NCBI GenBank assembly: GCA_965221545.1
Contig: OZ244901.1
Location: forward strand, 1,302,001-1,366,000
Direction of reading: 5' to 3'
Source: JAJEFO01 sp022819605
Lineage (GTDB): Bacteria > Pseudomonadota > Alphaproteobacteria > Rhodobacterales > Rhodobacteraceae
Length of the DNA: 64,000 nucleotides
Shown here: piece after piece, positions 16,943 through 26,002 of the stretch
Numbering within the stretch: the stretch's first letter is position 1
Layout of the letters: each line of letters starts with the position of its first letter
Translations under genes and position numbers: made by a program
The notes under the pieces: generated by a model
The model's input: only the letters and a program-made list of their open reading frames with translations
Told to the model about the DNA's origin: nothing
Databases searched by the model: none

Positions 16943-18519
16943 GGTCTCTCTCCCTTCTTTTGCGAGTAGTAGGATCCCCCGCGAACATTCGCGTGGGCGG
17001 GTATGGTCTCCTCGGCCTCCGGACGGGGCGAAGACGCCGGGCCGCCGTTCGCGAGACGCTCGCGGAGGAAGCCCGAGGCGAGGCGATTGAGGTCCAGCGC
17101 CTCGGCGCACGCCGCGTCGACGCGGTCGTTTCCGTGCGTTTCGGCAAGGCGGCACATGCCCTGGACGGCGGTGTAGGCCTGCTCCGGGAAGTCGCGCGAG
17201 GCCATGCAGCGCTCGGCCCAGGCCAGCGCGTTCTCCCCGATTCCGCGCGCCCGCTTGATCAGGATCTCGCCGTAGTCCGGCCTGCGGATGTCGCGCACGG
17301 CCTTGAGGCGGTCGGGCATGTGGTCCGGGTTCGTCGCGTATTCATGGCGCCCGGTCTTGAGAGGATGGACGGCGAGGCGCTCGCCGCCCTTCTCCGCGAA
17401 CACTTCGAGCATGCGCTCTCCGACCCGCACCGCAACGTCGCGGCCGTTGTTGCCCTCGGGTACGGAGTAGTGGTTCCGATCGTACGCCACGTGACCGTTC
17501 TGCGCCACCTTGCGGGGCAGCCAGTCGCCCCACTCCCACGGGTTCTCGGGCAGCGGGGACAGGGCGGCGCGCTCGCCCGCCTCGAACGCCGCGCGGCGGC
17601 TCGGTCCCTTCGCCGTCGGCGCGTCGTTGAGCCTCTCCAGCTCGCCGAGGATGGCGGCGTTCATCTCCCCCAGCGAGAAGAACATCTCGTTCCGCAGCGG
17701 CAGCAGGATGCGGGACTGGGCTGTTTTCACGGCCGATTCCGCTGCGGCCTTGTGTTTGGGGCTGTTCGTGTGCGCAGGGAGAATCGCCAGGCCGTAGTGC
17801 TTCGCAAGCTCCCGGAAACTCGGATTGAGCTGGGGATCCTCGCGATCCGCCTTGACGACACCGGACTTGAGATTGTCGATGATCCAGCGCGAGGTGGATC
17901 CACCGAAGTACTCCAGCGCGCGGCGGTGCGCCATCGTCCAGTGGCGGACCTTCTGGTCCGGCACCGCCTCGACGTAGGTCAGGCCCGAATGCGGCAGGAC
18001 CGCGACGAAGATCTCCACGTCGACCGGGCCGGTGGCGGTGCGCAGGGCCAGCGTCTTGCCGGAGAAGTCCGACATCCCGTACAGTCCGGGCGCGTAGTCG
18101 AAGCGCATGTCCGTCCGCGCGTTCGGGCCCGCCAGCCGCTCCTTGAGCAGCGCACAGAACCGGCTCTGGCTGTAGGCCGTGCCGCCCTGCGCCTTGACCT
18201 CCTCGCTGTAATCGACCCAGAGCTGCCGCTGGGTCAGCTTGGCACGTCGCCGGCCGGGCGGCGCCCTGTACTCCTTGACGATCGCCTGCCAATCGGGCTC
18301 CACGTGCGCGCTGTCTCGTTCGGCCGGCGGGTAGAGCCGCTCCCGGAGCGCCGCGTCGCCGAGACCGTCCGGCAGCGGCCAGCAGGACAGCCCCGCAGCC
18401 GACGCCCGACGGAGCACGTTCGAAACCGTGCCCGCGCTCACGCCGATCGCGGCGGCAATGTCGTCGCGCGACAGGCCAAGCGCATGACGCTGCCGCAGTA
18501 TGTCTTTCACGTTGTTCAT
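16939..18519 (-). CDS. istA: IS21-family transposase IstA
   Basis: DDE transposase of about 526 residues. The N-terminal HTH is GLSRDDIAAAIGVSAGTVSNVL. The catalytic core includes MSDFSGKTLAL (first Asp), SRWIIDNLKSGV (second Asp) and HKAAAESAVKTAQ (Glu). A C-terminal segment, YDRNHYSVPEG, is typical of IstA. Nearby ATGs at 18543 and 18534 are alternative starts; I chose 18519 (MNNVKDIL) with AAGAGA before it. It reads leftward and is preceded by the right-end repeat array, which probably also serves as its control region. Confidence 0.92.
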   Translation of the reverse strand: MNNVKDILRQRHALGLSRDDIAAAIGVSAGTVSNVLRRASAAGLSCWPLPDGLGDAALRERLYPPAERDSAHVEPDWQAIVKEYRAPPGRRRAKLTQRQLWVDYSEEVKAQGGTAYSQSRFCALLKERLAGPNARTDMRFDYAPGLYGMSDFSGKTLALRTATGPVDVEIFVAVLPHSGLTYVEAVPDQKVRHWTMAHRRALEYFGGSTSRWIIDNLKSGVVKADREDPQLNPSFRELAKHYGLAILPAHTNSPKHKAAAESAVKTAQSRILLPLRNEMFFSLGEMNAAILGELERLNDAPTAKGPSRRAAFEAGERAALSPLPENPWEWGDWLPRKVAQNGHVAYDRNHYSVPEGNNGRDVAVRVGERMLEVFAEKGGERLAVHPLKTGRHEYATNPDHMPDRLKAVRDIRRPDYGEILIKRARGIGENALAWAERCMASRDFPEQAYTAVQGMCRLAETHGNDRVDAACAEALDLNRLASGFLRERLANGGPASSPRPEAEETIPAHANVRGGSYYSQKKGERP

Positions 18520-18668
18520 GTCGGTTCTCTTCATCGTGCCCATGCATCCTTTCTTCGATCCGAAGAGAGAGGACGCAGTTCCGAGAGAGAGCCCGCAAGG
18601 CCGAAATCCGTTTCGAAGCCGTCGCCGCCCGCCGCCCTCTTGGCGCTCGCGGACGACCCGGTCCACGG

Positions 18669-18803
18669 CCGTCAAGTGCCGCAGGATTCGCCGTCAAGTG
18701 TCGCAGGATTTTCCGTCAAGTCCGGCAGGAAATTCCGTCAAGTGTCGCAAGATTTTTCGTCAAGTGTTGTAAGATTTTCCGTCAAGTGTCGCAGGATTTT
18801 GCA
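18669..18803 (-). repeat. IS21 right-end array, six 22-base repeats
   Basis: The motif CCGTCAAGT (inverse of the left motif, one copy TCGTCAAGT) starts at 18669, 18691, 18713, 18735, 18757 and 18779, always 22 bases apart. The array is longer than the left one and ends in GATTTTGCA at 18803. Confidence 0.85.
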
Positions 18804-19937
18804 CTCCCGGGTCGTGATGGTCGGGGACCGCGGCATGATCATCAACGCCACCATCGAGGCCCTGCGCGAGCGCGACGGCGTCGACTGGATCACCGCCCTC
18901 AAGAGCCAGACGCTCCGCACGCTCGCCCGACAGGGCCGGCTCGACCGCTTCAAGGAGCCCGGCCACGAGCAGACCCTGTTCGAGATCCGGGACCATCCCG
19001 ACTTCCCCGGCGAGCGCCTCGTCGCCTGCCGCAACCCCCGGCTGGCCGGACACCGTGACCGGGTCCGGCAGGAACTGCTCGAAGCCACGGAGATGGCGCT
19101 CTCGAAGATCGCCGCACGCGTCAAGGGCGGAACCCTCGCGGGCGAGGCCGGCATCGGCCTCGCCGTCGGCGAGGTCGTCAACAGGAAGAAGATGAAGAAG
19201 CACTTCCACCTCGACATCACCGCGACCGGCTTCGGCTTCCGTCGCAGGCAGGACTCCATCGACGCCGAGGCCGCCCTCGACGGAATTTACGTCATCCGCA
19301 CCTCGCTCGAGCCCGGCGACATGGAAGCCGCCGAATGCGTCAGGAGCTACAAGAGGCTGACCCGCGTGGAGCGCGCGTTCCGCTGCCTCAAGCTGAGCGA
19401 CCTCCAGGTCCGTCCCATATTCCACCGCCTCGAGCACCGGGTCCGCGCCCACTTCCTCATCTGCATGCTCGCCTATCTCGTGGAATGGCACATGCGGAAG
19501 GCATGGGCCCCCCTGTGCTACGCCGACACCGAACACGGCGAGACCGGGGATCCGGTCCTGCCCGCCCGGCGCTCGGAAACGGCGCTGGCGAAGGTCCGCA
19601 CCCACACCCTGCCGGACGGCAGCGGCGTGCACAGCTTCCGCACGCTTCTCGACAGCCTGTCCGCCATTGTCCGCTCCACGCACGCCATCCCGTGCCCGGA
19701 CGGCGGCAAGGCGGAGACCATGATCGAGGTGACGACCCGGCCCGACGCAAGACAGGAGAGGGCGCTGACGCTGCTGAAGGACATCGCGAAAATGTAGCGA
19801 AACGCAGAGATGTAGGCAGAGACGGACAGCCCGTTCAGGCGCATCCCCTTGACGGAAAACGAATATCCTGAAAACACCCCAAGAACTTCAGTTTAGCGAG
19901 TCGAGCGGGAAATGTGTCCTATGGGCAGGCCCGGGCC

Positions 19938-20864
19938 TTAGCTGACACCCCAGTCAACCATCCTCTCGTGGCGCCAGGATGACCGCCTGCCATCCGGATA
20001 GGACGTCGGAATCTCGGCCAGGTACCTTGACTTCCTTCCTGGCGGATCTTCTTCGGCAAAGAGTGCGACGACCCGGGCTTCGACGGAACGTCGCCTCGGC
20101 GCATCGTCCTGGGCCGTCGGATCGTTGAAGGCCGTGTGAAAGGTCACCCTGGAGGCTGGATCCGCGATGCGGGAATCGTACTGCCTGAAGATCAGCGCCT
20201 CGCCCGGCTCCATTCCCGGAAAGAAGTGCCAGCACTGGGCCGTGTCATGAACGAGATTGTACAGCACCATGCGGGTGCTGGGCTCGGTCAGGCGCCGACC
20301 GTCGGAACATATCATGTCGCCGGGAGAGACGGTCGAAGGGTCGCACATGGCAAGGGGCTTCGACTCGATTGCTCGCAGGGGATCCGTGCTGCGCCATACG
20401 TTGTACACGCCGAAGTGACGGCCGTCCGGAATGTCAAGCACGTCCTCGGCATACGGGGTCAGGTCTGCATGGGCCTTTTCCGCATAGGTCCCGGCACCGC
20501 CGGGCCAGAGCGGCGCGCCGGCCCGGAACTCGTGCTGCATGGTCCGTGCGGAAAGGCATCCCGTCGCCGCCATGACCAACTCCGCGCATTGGTCGTAGAA
20601 GCGGGAGACAACGCTGCCGTGATCGCCGTAGTCGATGTCAATCGGCGCATGCACGAGCTCGAACCCCATGCGGCTGACGGTGGGCGCCTGTGCGAGGGCA
20701 CGAGCGTCGTGAACCCGGATCGGCTTCATGACCATCACTTCCGCATGATCGCCCCCCTCCCCCCCCCCCCCTTGATACGGCAGCCGGAATCCCCGGCATC
20801 CCGGCTTGACGAAAAGACTCTCCGAAACGACGAACGGCGTGTCTGGAAACAGTGGAATGCCCAT
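19938..20864 (-). CDS. CmcJ/NvfI-like non-heme iron oxygenase
   Basis: Predicted Fe(II)-dependent hydroxylase of 308 residues. The family end is clear: FGVYNVWRS, LAMCDPSTVSPGDM, a LYNLVHD..CWHFFPGMEPGEALIF block and FHTAFNDPTAQDDAPRRRSVEARVVALF. Probable metal ligands are His132 and Asp134 (AHADLTPY) and His243 (FHTAFND), with Arg264 for the co-substrate. I chose the ATG at 20864, 17 bases after the exporter stop with GAGGG upstream, so it ends the exporter operon. A run of 13 G bases (coding strand) within codons 31-38 (QGGGGEGG) is unusual; see the repeat entry. It is a likely tailoring enzyme for the RiPP. Confidence 0.8.
   Translation of the reverse strand: MGIPLFPDTPFVVSESLFVKPGCRGFRLPYQGGGGEGGDHAEVMVMKPIRVHDARALAQAPTVSRMGFELVHAPIDIDYGDHGSVVSRFYDQCAELVMAATGCLSARTMQHEFRAGAPLWPGGAGTYAEKAHADLTPYAEDVLDIPDGRHFGVYNVWRSTDPLRAIESKPLAMCDPSTVSPGDMICSDGRRLTEPSTRMVLYNLVHDTAQCWHFFPGMEPGEALIFRQYDSRIADPASRVTFHTAFNDPTAQDDAPRRRSVEARVVALFAEEDPPGRKSRYLAEIPTSYPDGRRSSWRHERMVDWGVS
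20752..20771 (-). repeat. Homopolymer tract C6-T-C13 (G13-A-G6 on the coding strand) within the oxygenase gene
   Basis: On the plus strand six C, one T and thirteen C follow each other. The gene is in frame as given. A slip of one or two bases would stop the protein before its catalytic domain. This may be a phase-variable tract or a base-calling error. Confidence 0.8.
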
Positions 20865-20880
20865 CGTGACGCTGACCCTC

Positions 20881-23784
20881 TCAAGCTGCCTGGCGCAGTG
20901 CAAGGTCGCGAAACTTCCCCTCCGCCGCAAGCAGTTCGTCATAGCTTCCGGCCTGCACCAGGCGCCCCCGATGCAGCACGTGGATCCGGTCCGCGTTCCG
21001 GATCGTGGACAGGCGGTGGGCGACGACAATCCGGGTGCTCGTGGACTCCTCGATTCCCTTCATTGCCAGTGCCTGGCTCCTTGTATCCAGCCAGCTCGTC
21101 GGCTCGTCAAGGAACAGGATCCGGGGCCTGTGCACCAGCGCCGCCGCCATCCTTATCCGCTGGGTCTGGCCACCGGACAGGTTGGCCGAGTTCTCGCCCA
21201 CCGACGTGTGCAGGCCCATCGGCATGGCGCGGATCTCATCGGCGACCCCGGCCTGCTCCAGCGCACGCCATGCATCATCCTCGGTGAGGCTGCCATCCGC
21301 CCCAATGACGTTGTCGAGCACGCTGCCGGGCCGCAGGGAACTGTCCTGCATGACCACGCCCATCTGCCGTCTCACGAAAGCGAAGTCCAGCTGCGCAAGA
21401 TCCCGGCCGTCATAGCAGATCGCCCCCGACTGCGGCCTTTCCAAGCCGAGCAGGAGCCGGAGCAGGGTCGTCTTGCCGGCGCCGGATTCCCCGACGATCG
21501 CGACAAGCTCGCCCGGCTTCACGCTGATCGAGACGTCCTCCAGCACCTTGGGTCCGCCGGCGGAATAGGCGTGGCTTGCCCGGTCGACGAGGATCCGGCC
21601 GGAAAGCGCGGCTCGGGCCCGTCCCGCCATTCTCGCGGGTGCGGGGCTCTCCAGGACGGGCCGGACCTGGTCACAGGCCGGCTTGACGAATGCAACCGCC
21701 CGGGCTGCGTTGCCGAGCATAACCGTCGCCATGCACAGCACCATGACGGCCGTGAACACCGCAAGGAAGTCCGCCGTGTCCACGCCGCCCCGGACGGCGA
21801 CCGTCGAGAACAGGACGGCGGATGCCAGGGCGGGCACTGCCGCACCGAATGCGGCAAGGTGCTCGCCGAGCATCGACAGCCTGATCTCCGCCTTCTTGTG
21901 GCCGTGATACCGCCGTGCCCAGGCGGCGAATGCCGAGTCCTCGGCAGCCGTCGCCCGCAGCTTGGAAATCCCCATGAGGAACTGCTGGGTGTCTCCGGCG
22001 AGCCAGCGCATGGTCTCCAGGTACCGTTGCTGCGGCCCGATCATCAGGATGCAGAACATGGCCGTCACCCCGATCATCGTGGCGGAGAGCAGCAGCGCGA
22101 TCCAGCCCAGCCAGGCATCGTAAAGGAACAGTAGCCCGAGCGCAGGCAGCAGGAACAGCGTGGACAGCACGCCATCGGCCGTTACGCCGGCGACCCGGTC
22201 CCGCACGTCCTGGAACACCAGCGATCTTGCCGAGAGCTCGCCGGCGGTATGGCCGCGGAAGAAGCCGGGACCCAGGCGCAGCAGGCGATCCCAGACCAGG
22301 GCGCCCAGGCGGGCGGCCACGCGACCCTCGACCCTCATGAGCGCCGTTCCCCGAAGGATGTGCAGAAGCGCCACGAGCGCTCCGGTTCCGGCGAGGATCG
22401 CTGCCAGTTGCAATGCCGGAACCGCGTTTCCGCCAGGCGCTGCCGCGGCCGCCAGCCGGCTCACCACGAATGCGGGCGTCAGGGCGAGCGTGCCGGCGGC
22501 AATGCCGGTCAGGACAAGCACGGCGACATCGCCTGCCACGCCGCAGGCCCCCGCACGGAACAGGTCCCTCAGCCCGGCGGTGCCATCCGCCCGGCCGTCG
22601 GTCAGTCCCGGATACAGGCAGTGCACCTCCCGGAACGAGGCGGCGGTGCTGCCGTCCGCAAGGCGCGAATCCCCGGTCGAGGGGTCCGCGACCCGGTACC
22701 GGCCGGCCATTCCCGGCAACAGCGCCAGGGGCTGTCCGTCCTCACGCCGGATTGCCAGCATGGCCCCGCTGTCCCCGAGCCACCAGCGTCCAGACGCCCT
22801 CAGGCGCACCTTGCGCTTCCGCAACGCCGATGCGTCGCAGATGCCGTCCAGCGAGGGGTCTTCGCCGCCCGAAACGGCAGGCACGCGGATCTCGAACCCT
22901 TCCCGCCTGCCGATCATGCGCAAGGCTTCCGCCATGGCTGAGCCGTCCTTCACCGACCGGAGCCCGGGACTGTGCAGCGCTTCCAGGCTGGTCCTGGCGC
23001 GCGCCTTGTCATCCCGGCGCCTTGTGGCCTGGGCGGCCTGCAGGTTCGCCTCGTCGACAAGCAGCAGTCTCCGGCCCAGACTTTCCGCTTCGAGCAGGAT
23101 CTCGTGGAATCCCGGCAAGCCGTCGTCCAGTAGCTGCCTCCCGTCGAGTTCGGCGGTGGTCATGCAGTCGAACGTTTCCTCCCCGTGCAAGCGGATCCAG
23201 GCGTCCCGGGAGACGGGCACCAGGTCGCGACCGCCGGTGTCCGCCAGATCGAGAAAGGCGGCCTCGATGCCGCCCGCGGCCAGCCAGGCAACGCCATGGC
23301 CGGGCGAGGCGACGCCGCATCCCGTCATTGGCCCGGGACGAAGGCGCAGTTCCGTTGCCGGAACGCCTTCCATCTCGCCGGACACGGCCGCGGACAGGGA
23401 CTCGATCCAGAAGTCGACGTGCCTGTCGAGTTCCGCCCTGATCGCATCGTCACCCTCCGCCAACGCATCGAGGAGGCATTCATGCGTCAGCCGGCGCAGC
23501 CTGGATCCTGGCAGTCCCTTGGCGACGAGCTTCATTCCATGACCAGTTTCGTCGACGCTGAAAGCCAGCTGGCCGGTCTCGAGACGGACGAAATGCCTGT
23601 AGGCCGAAGTGATCCGCCCGGAGTCGTGCCTGGCAGCCAAGACGTCGATGGCCCCGTCCTCGACAAGCCATGCATGGCCGGACTCCCACAGGCTCACCGG
23701 TCGGCTTGCAGCGGCCGGACACGCGTCCCCACGTTCGAGGAACAGGTCGCCCAGGCCGGCCTGCGCACGGAACTCATTCGCCAT
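20881..23784 (-). CDS. NHLM-type ABC exporter, permease/ATPase subunit
   Basis: Exporter half of the NHLP peptide system, 967 residues. The N-terminal 400 residues are a cytoplasmic region without C39 catalytic motifs (SLWESGHAWLVEDGAIDV onward), as in NHLM_micro_ABC2 proteins. A transmembrane domain follows (FVVSRLAAAAAPG, LFLLPALGLLFLYDAWLGWIAL). The ATPase has Walker A GESGAGKTT, signature NLSGGQTQR and Walker B ILFLDEPTSWLD. I chose the ATG at 23784: it overlaps the end of the upstream peptidase gene by 11 bases and starts MANEFRAQAG. It probably pairs with that protein at the inner membrane. Confidence 0.9.
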   Translation of the reverse strand: MANEFRAQAGLGDLFLERGDACPAAASRPVSLWESGHAWLVEDGAIDVLAARHDSGRITSAYRHFVRLETGQLAFSVDETGHGMKLVAKGLPGSRLRRLTHECLLDALAEGDDAIRAELDRHVDFWIESLSAAVSGEMEGVPATELRLRPGPMTGCGVASPGHGVAWLAAGGIEAAFLDLADTGGRDLVPVSRDAWIRLHGEETFDCMTTAELDGRQLLDDGLPGFHEILLEAESLGRRLLLVDEANLQAAQATRRRDDKARARTSLEALHSPGLRSVKDGSAMAEALRMIGRREGFEIRVPAVSGGEDPSLDGICDASALRKRKVRLRASGRWWLGDSGAMLAIRREDGQPLALLPGMAGRYRVADPSTGDSRLADGSTAASFREVHCLYPGLTDGRADGTAGLRDLFRAGACGVAGDVAVLVLTGIAAGTLALTPAFVVSRLAAAAAPGGNAVPALQLAAILAGTGALVALLHILRGTALMRVEGRVAARLGALVWDRLLRLGPGFFRGHTAGELSARSLVFQDVRDRVAGVTADGVLSTLFLLPALGLLFLYDAWLGWIALLLSATMIGVTAMFCILMIGPQQRYLETMRWLAGDTQQFLMGISKLRATAAEDSAFAAWARRYHGHKKAEIRLSMLGEHLAAFGAAVPALASAVLFSTVAVRGGVDTADFLAVFTAVMVLCMATVMLGNAARAVAFVKPACDQVRPVLESPAPARMAGRARAALSGRILVDRASHAYSAGGPKVLEDVSISVKPGELVAIVGESGAGKTTLLRLLLGLERPQSGAICYDGRDLAQLDFAFVRRQMGVVMQDSSLRPGSVLDNVIGADGSLTEDDAWRALEQAGVADEIRAMPMGLHTSVGENSANLSGGQTQRIRMAAALVHRPRILFLDEPTSWLDTRSQALAMKGIEESTSTRIVVAHRLSTIRNADRIHVLHRGRLVQAGSYDELLAAEGKFRDLALRQAA

Positions 23785-25990
23785 CAAGCAGCCTCCGGTA
23801 GATTCCGTCCCGGGCGTACAGCTCGTCGTGGGATCCCTGGCCGACGATGCGGCCGCCGTCGACGACCATGATCCGGTCCGCATCGCGGATCGTGCTCAGG
23901 CGGTGGGCGACGATCAGGCAGGAGCATCCGCGGCGGCGGATGCTGTCGTCGATCATCAGCTCGGTGACGGGGTCGAGCGCGCTCGTGGCCTCGTCCATGA
24001 TCATCAGCGACGGCCTGCTGACCAGCGCCCTGGCGATTTCCAGCCGCAGCCGCTGGCCGCCGCTGAAGTTCCGCCCTCCCTCCTCCACCATGGAGTCGTA
24101 CCCTTGGGGACGGCTGATGATCTCCTCGTGAATCCGCGCATCCCTTGCGGCGGCGGTCACGTGGTGGTCCGGAACGGTCGCGTCCCACATGGTCAGGTTG
24201 TCGCGGACGGTGGCCGCGAACAGGACCGGGCTCTGGTCGACGATGGCAACCGACCTGCAGAACACCTCCCGCGGGACGTCCCCGGCCAGATGGCCGTCGA
24301 ACAGGATCTCGCCCGACCAGGGCAGGTGCAGGCCCGCCACCAGCTGCGCGACCGTGGACTTGCCCGAACCGCTCTCGCCCACCAGCGCAATGCGCTGGCC
24401 AGGCTCGATGGTCAGGCTGAAGTCCCTGACCAGCGGGTCGCGGTTCCTTTGGTAGCCGAAGCTCACGCCCTTCATTTCGAGCCTGCCGATCAGCCGCAGC
24501 CCGCCCTCGCCGTTCACCGGCCTGCCGTCGCCGCAGGAGGCCGGCGCCGTCTCGCTCGGCGCATTGATCACGTCGTCCATTCTTGTCAGGTCGGCCTCCA
24601 GGGTCTCCAGCATGTCGGAGAACTGCCCGATTCGCGCGACCGGCCGGATGAAGTTGTCGGCGAGGATGTAGAATCCCATCAACTGGCCGAGGGTGACATG
24701 TCCCAGCGTCATTAGCCAGCCGCCAAGGCCGAACACCGCCGCCGCGTTGAGCAGCTGGAACAGGTGCGGAAACGACGATGCCACATGCCCCAGTTCCACG
24801 AATTCCTGGCGCGCGACGAGTTCCCGGGCCTGCCTGCCGCTCCAGTCGGAAAAGAAGTCGTTCTCCCGGGCAGTGGCCTGCAGGCTCTCGACCGAGGAGA
24901 GGCCGGCGGCGCTGATGCCAGCCAGCATGCTCTGCTCCCGGCGCAGCCGGTGACTGTGGTCGCGGCGAAGGCGGGCCAGCAGTCGCGTCATGACGAGGCA
25001 GGACGCTCCCATGCCGGCGACCAGGAACGCCAGCGGCCAGTGCCAGGCCAGCATGACCGCCAGGAACGCGGCGCTCATCATCAGGTCGACAGACAGGCGC
25101 ACGAGCTGTCCGGCGCCGGTGTCCGCAATCTGGTCGATCGTTCGCAGGCGCAGGGCGAGGTCCCCCGCCAGCCTGTGGCTGAAGAACCTGACGGGAAGGC
25201 GCAGCAAGGTGTCCAGGAACCTGTCGGACTGGGTGATCGAGAGGCGAATCACGAGATCGCGCAGGGAACGCATCTGCAGCCAGGTCAGGAGATAGGCGGC
25301 ACCGCCGGCCAGGAGCGTGCACGCCGCCAGCGTCCAGCCCAGTCCGGCCTGCCCGGAAGCCAGGTCGCGATCCACGAACAGCGCCAGCAGGAGCGGCAGG
25401 GCCAGCAGCACGATCGCGAGCAGCAGTCCGAAGGCCGTCGTGCGCGCCAGCAGGATCCTGTGACCGCGGAGCCAGGGCCAGAGCCTTTGCACGACGCTGC
25501 GCCTGGCGCCCCGCCGCCTGAAACCGCTACCGGGTTCGAGCACGAGGCTGACGCCGGTGAAGTGGCGGTCGAACTCCTCCAGGTCCACGCTGCGATGCCC
25601 TTCGGCGGGATCGTTCAGGAAGAAGCGGTCCCCTGCCATGCCCTCCAGGACGACGAAATGCTTGAACCCCCAGAAGAGCACGATCGGCAACGGCAGACAC
25701 GCCAGCTGGTGAATCTGGCAGCTATGGCCGGTCGCGTCCAGGCCGTAGCCGCGCGCCGCCTGCGCGATGTCCTTCAGGCTGGAGCCGTCGCGACCGACGC
25801 CGCATTGCTCGCGAAGCTCCTCAAGCGATGTCCAGCAGCCATGGTGCGCAAGCACGATGCCGAGACAGGCGGCTCCGCAGTCGGTGGCCTCCAGCTGCAT
25901 CATCAGCGGGGTGCGGCGCGGTCGCCTCCGGAACCTCGGGATCCGGGCCGCTTTCGGGGAAACCGAACCTGCTGTGGCCTGCTGCGCCAT
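23774..25990 (-). CDS. NHLM-type ABC exporter with C39 peptidase domain
   Basis: Peptidase-containing ABC transporter of 738 residues that cuts after the double Gly of the leader and exports the core. The C39 domain is at about 28-155, with Gln32 and Cys38 in QLEATDCGAAC, His111 in FKHFVVLEG and Asp127 in LNDPAEG, so the site is complete. Membrane helices follow at about 185-460. The ATPase has GESGSGKST, NFSGGQRLR and LMIMDEATSALD. It is the natural partner of the precursor at 7334 although they lie 16 kb apart with IS elements between. It is the second gene of a leftward operon after the adaptor stub. Confidence 0.94.
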   Translation of the reverse strand: MAQQATAGSVSPKAARIPRFRRRPRRTPLMMQLEATDCGAACLGIVLAHHGCWTSLEELREQCGVGRDGSSLKDIAQAARGYGLDATGHSCQIHQLACLPLPIVLFWGFKHFVVLEGMAGDRFFLNDPAEGHRSVDLEEFDRHFTGVSLVLEPGSGFRRRGARRSVVQRLWPWLRGHRILLARTTAFGLLLAIVLLALPLLLALFVDRDLASGQAGLGWTLAACTLLAGGAAYLLTWLQMRSLRDLVIRLSITQSDRFLDTLLRLPVRFFSHRLAGDLALRLRTIDQIADTGAGQLVRLSVDLMMSAAFLAVMLAWHWPLAFLVAGMGASCLVMTRLLARLRRDHSHRLRREQSMLAGISAAGLSSVESLQATARENDFFSDWSGRQARELVARQEFVELGHVASSFPHLFQLLNAAAVFGLGGWLMTLGHVTLGQLMGFYILADNFIRPVARIGQFSDMLETLEADLTRMDDVINAPSETAPASCGDGRPVNGEGGLRLIGRLEMKGVSFGYQRNRDPLVRDFSLTIEPGQRIALVGESGSGKSTVAQLVAGLHLPWSGEILFDGHLAGDVPREVFCRSVAIVDQSPVLFAATVRDNLTMWDATVPDHHVTAAARDARIHEEIISRPQGYDSMVEEGGRNFSGGQRLRLEIARALVSRPSLMIMDEATSALDPVTELMIDDSIRRRGCSCLIVAHRLSTIRDADRIMVVDGGRIVGQGSHDELYARDGIYRRLLDGE

Positions 25991-26002
25991 CTCGGCCCGG
26001 GA

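Larger units (their letters stand above)
15844..18803 (-). mobile_element. Complete IS21-family element inside the IS1634 transposase gene
   Basis: 2960 bases. Both ends begin TGCAAAATC when read inward, and the element is flanked by a 6-base target duplication CTCCCG (15838-15843 and 18804-18809). Multiple 22-base repeats lie at both ends, as is usual for IS21. It encodes istA and istB with an ATGA overlap. Ends, duplication and genes all agree, so the limits are exact to the base within the ambiguity of the duplication. Confidence 0.93.
15083..19797 (+). pseudogene. IS1634-family transposase, split by an IS21-type insertion
   Basis: The N-terminal part at 15083-15843 has VLWDLSSTWYEG with the first catalytic Asp. 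The C-terminal part at 18810-19797 has VMVGDRGMI with the second Asp and RVERAFRCLK with the Glu. Between them lies the IS21 element 15844-18803. Joining 15843 to 18810, with one copy of the 6-base target duplication removed, restores a continuous frame of 582 residues (FSRVVMVGDRG). The gene was intact when IS21 landed, so the insertion is recent. It reads rightward, against the neighbouring IS4-type transposase. Confidence 0.9.

Noticed and set aside
15859..18787. Regularly spaced repeats that resemble short CRISPR arrays
   Set aside because: The 22-base period, the inverse orientation of the two arrays and their place at the exact ends of an istAB element show IS21 terminal repeats. There are no spacers of CRISPR length and no cas genes.
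22160..23542. Long rightward frames opposite the exporter genes
   Set aside because: Composition is dominated by Arg, Pro, Ser and Ala, and the leftward strand encodes complete ABC exporter motifs.
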